A DNA stretch of 64,000 bases, taken from assembly GCF_003963535.1 (NCBI RefSeq), contig NZ_CP034539.1, forward strand, positions 5,704,001 through 5,768,000. The letters run 5' to 3'. Of the stretch, positions 60,677-64,000 are shown one piece after another (positions within the stretch are counted from its first letter, which is position 1; each line of letters begins with the position of its first letter). This stretch comes from Streptomyces cyaneochromogenes (lineage in GTDB: Bacteria; Actinomycetota; Actinomycetes; Streptomycetales; Streptomycetaceae). The translations under genes and the position numbers were made by a program. The notes beneath the pieces are model-generated. The model was not told the origin of the DNA. It worked only from the letters and a program-made list of their open reading frames with translations, and did not search any database.

Positions 60677-61106
60677 GCCAAGTGCAACCGCCGAAAGAGC
60701 ATGCGAGTTACGCTGGGTGTCCTAGCGGATGCGCAGAGTGTCGAAAAGGGGGCGTGCGGGGGGTGCGGGGAGGCGCAAGGTTGTTCGCCCGTAGCGGAGG
60801 GAACCGGGGGGCGCGGCATGGAGTGTCAGTCCCAGCGGGTAAGACATCCCTAGTGGGAGGGGGCGACACGCAGGACAGTGGGTCTCACGTTCGCCATCGG
60901 CGTACTGATGGTGAGGGTAACCACCTGGCCTGCGGGAACATCGTCTCGCACCATCGGGTTGGAGCAGATGTCGGCGTTCGGGGTCAGGAGGCCATCGACG
61001 GTGTCGGCAGTTGGAATGAGCGGTCCCCGCTTGCGGGACTAAGCTGCGGAAGGACAGGGAGGGGAAGTTCCCCCCACTGCCTGACCGCTCTGAGGAGCGA
61101 TTAACG
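60677..61106. other. clpC upstream region
   Basis: About 430 bases without a plausible gene. It holds a ClgR-type box (60783-60796) and an imperfect dyad GTCCCCGCTTGCGGGAC (61023-61039) just after GGAATG. The clpC transcription start could not be fixed. Confidence 0.5.
60783..60796 (+). promoter_or_regulatory. ClgR-type box upstream of clpC
   Basis: GTTCGC-CCGTA-GCG matches the Streptomyces ClgR consensus GTTCGC-N5-GCG exactly. It lies about 310 bp before the clpC start, so it would act on a distal promoter. Confidence 0.55.
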
Positions 61107-63632
<2,526 letters not shown>

Positions 63633-63655
63633 CCCCCCGGGGGGTTGAGCCGAAG

Positions 63656-63688
63656 AAAGGGGCCGGTGCTGAAAGCACCGGCCCCTTT
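63656..63688. terminator. bidirectional terminator after clpC
   Basis: A perfect 15-bp stem (63656-63670 with 63674-63688), GAA loop and short T run on the clpC strand, A run on the other, serving the convergent phosphatase gene too. Confidence 0.92.
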
Positions 63689-63711
63689 CGCATGCCCGGG
63701 GAAGGGGTGGT

Positions 63712-64000
63712 TTACGACAACTGACCGTCGTAGTCAGGCAGCTTGTACGTCTTCTCGGCGTGGCCGCCCGACAGGTCGGTGGCGCTGTTGCCGATGTTCG
63801 CGATGATCGTGTAGCCCTTGTTCTCGATGTCGACGCGCTTGGCCGTCTTGTACTCGGCGACATTCTTGAAGAGGTCGACGAAGCTGCGCACGTAGAGGCC
63901 GGAGACCTGGTAACCGACGTGCTTGAGGTTGTAGTCGGTCACCGAGGCGATGATGCCCGGGCGGGCGGTCACGAAGAACAGGGAGACGCCGTGCTCCTGG
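63712..64000 (-). CDS. HAD family acid phosphatase, 3' part
   Basis: The C-terminal 95 residues of a protein that enters from the right edge. The visible part holds the HAD motif II region HGVSLFFVTARPGIIASVTD and the IIIB-type acid phosphatase ending with the second acidic motif region IIANIGNSATDLSGGHAEKT and LPDYDGQLS. Enzymes of this group are secreted or lipoprotein acid phosphatases. The N-terminus with the catalytic DxD and any signal peptide lies outside the window. It is convergent with clpC. Confidence 0.85.
   Translation of the reverse strand, partial: QEHGVSLFFVTARPGIIASVTDYNLKHVGYQVSGLYVRSFVDLFKNVAEYKTAKRVDIENKGYTIIANIGNSATDLSGGHAEKTYKLPDYDGQLS

Noticed and set aside
61013..61040. 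SigR-type promoter (GGAAT with GTT) for clpC
   Set aside because: GGAAT is present but no GTT at 18-19 nt spacing.

Overview
The window is a piece of a Streptomyces chromosome core. The evidence is very high GC with strongly GC-biased third codon positions, many GTG starts, and signature genes: tipA (thiostrepton-recognition regulator), a DUF397 / HATPase / XRE-DUF5753 triad, lsr2 and a zinc-free ribosomal protein cluster. As I recall, gene order matches the S. coelicolor stretch around clpC to the Zur-controlled ribosomal genes. The ppa-dacB-metalloprotease-tilS-hpt-ftsH-folE...folK-folB-folP...panC...coaX...lsr2...clpC backbone also parallels the M. tuberculosis Rv3596c-Rv3628 region. No rRNA, tRNA, insertion sequence, prophage or CRISPR array was seen.

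Layout. 1-8.5 kb: end of an ABC-type membrane system, a DUF3052 protein, a Gly-tailed hypothetical, a family 2 glycosyltransferase, a second PolA-like polymerase, and a divergent pair (Clp N-domain/HTH protein and DUF2786 protein) sharing two dyad operators. 8.5-12.2 kb: two lipoproteins, then the zinc-independent ribosomal set (S14, L28 leftward; L33, L31, S18 rightward) with a CobW-like protein and a Zur-type box between the two arms. 12.5-14.5 kb: the DUF397 / ATPase / XRE triad with a shared 16-mer in two of its promoters. 14.6-21 kb: aldehyde dehydrogenase, PadR regulator with a drug-type ABC exporter, glutamate decarboxylase, tipA, YbjQ. 21.4-33.2 kb: DedA, ThrE-like exporter, ppa, dacB, zinc metalloprotease, tilS, hpt, ftsH, folE, DUF3180.

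33.3-39.4 kb: folate genes folK-folB and folP with an NTF2-like partner, an MprF/LysX-like membrane protein and a secreted-type esterase. 39.5-50.8 kb: coiled-coil membrane protein, two bacterial PH-domain proteins, an orphan nuoD facing an NDUFAF7/MidA-type methyltransferase, a NarL-type two-component pair, a TmrB-like kinase-fold protein, an ArsR-like regulator and a threonine-aldolase-like enzyme. 51.0-56.5 kb: a tightly coupled cofactor operon (DUF2520 protein, panC, nadB, nadC, coaX) joining CoA and NAD synthesis. 56.5-64 kb: two Streptomyces-type inverted-repeat elements, small hypothetical genes, a BlaI-like regulator with a repeat-expanded tail, a GNAT enzyme, lsr2, an SCO3374-type protein, clpC, and the 3' part of a HAD acid phosphatase.

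How the genes fit together: most are housekeeping (folate, NAD, CoA, proteostasis, tRNA lysidine, purine salvage). The regulatory DNA is more distinctive. At least ten start codons sit exactly 6-7 nt after a TANNNT hexamer, which implies leaderless mRNAs, and several operator-like repeats can be tied to a neighbouring regulator. The pairs I would follow first are the orphan NuoD with its likely arginine methyltransferase, the Clp-decoy HTH regulator with its promoter-spanning dyads, and the triad with the shared 16-mer.
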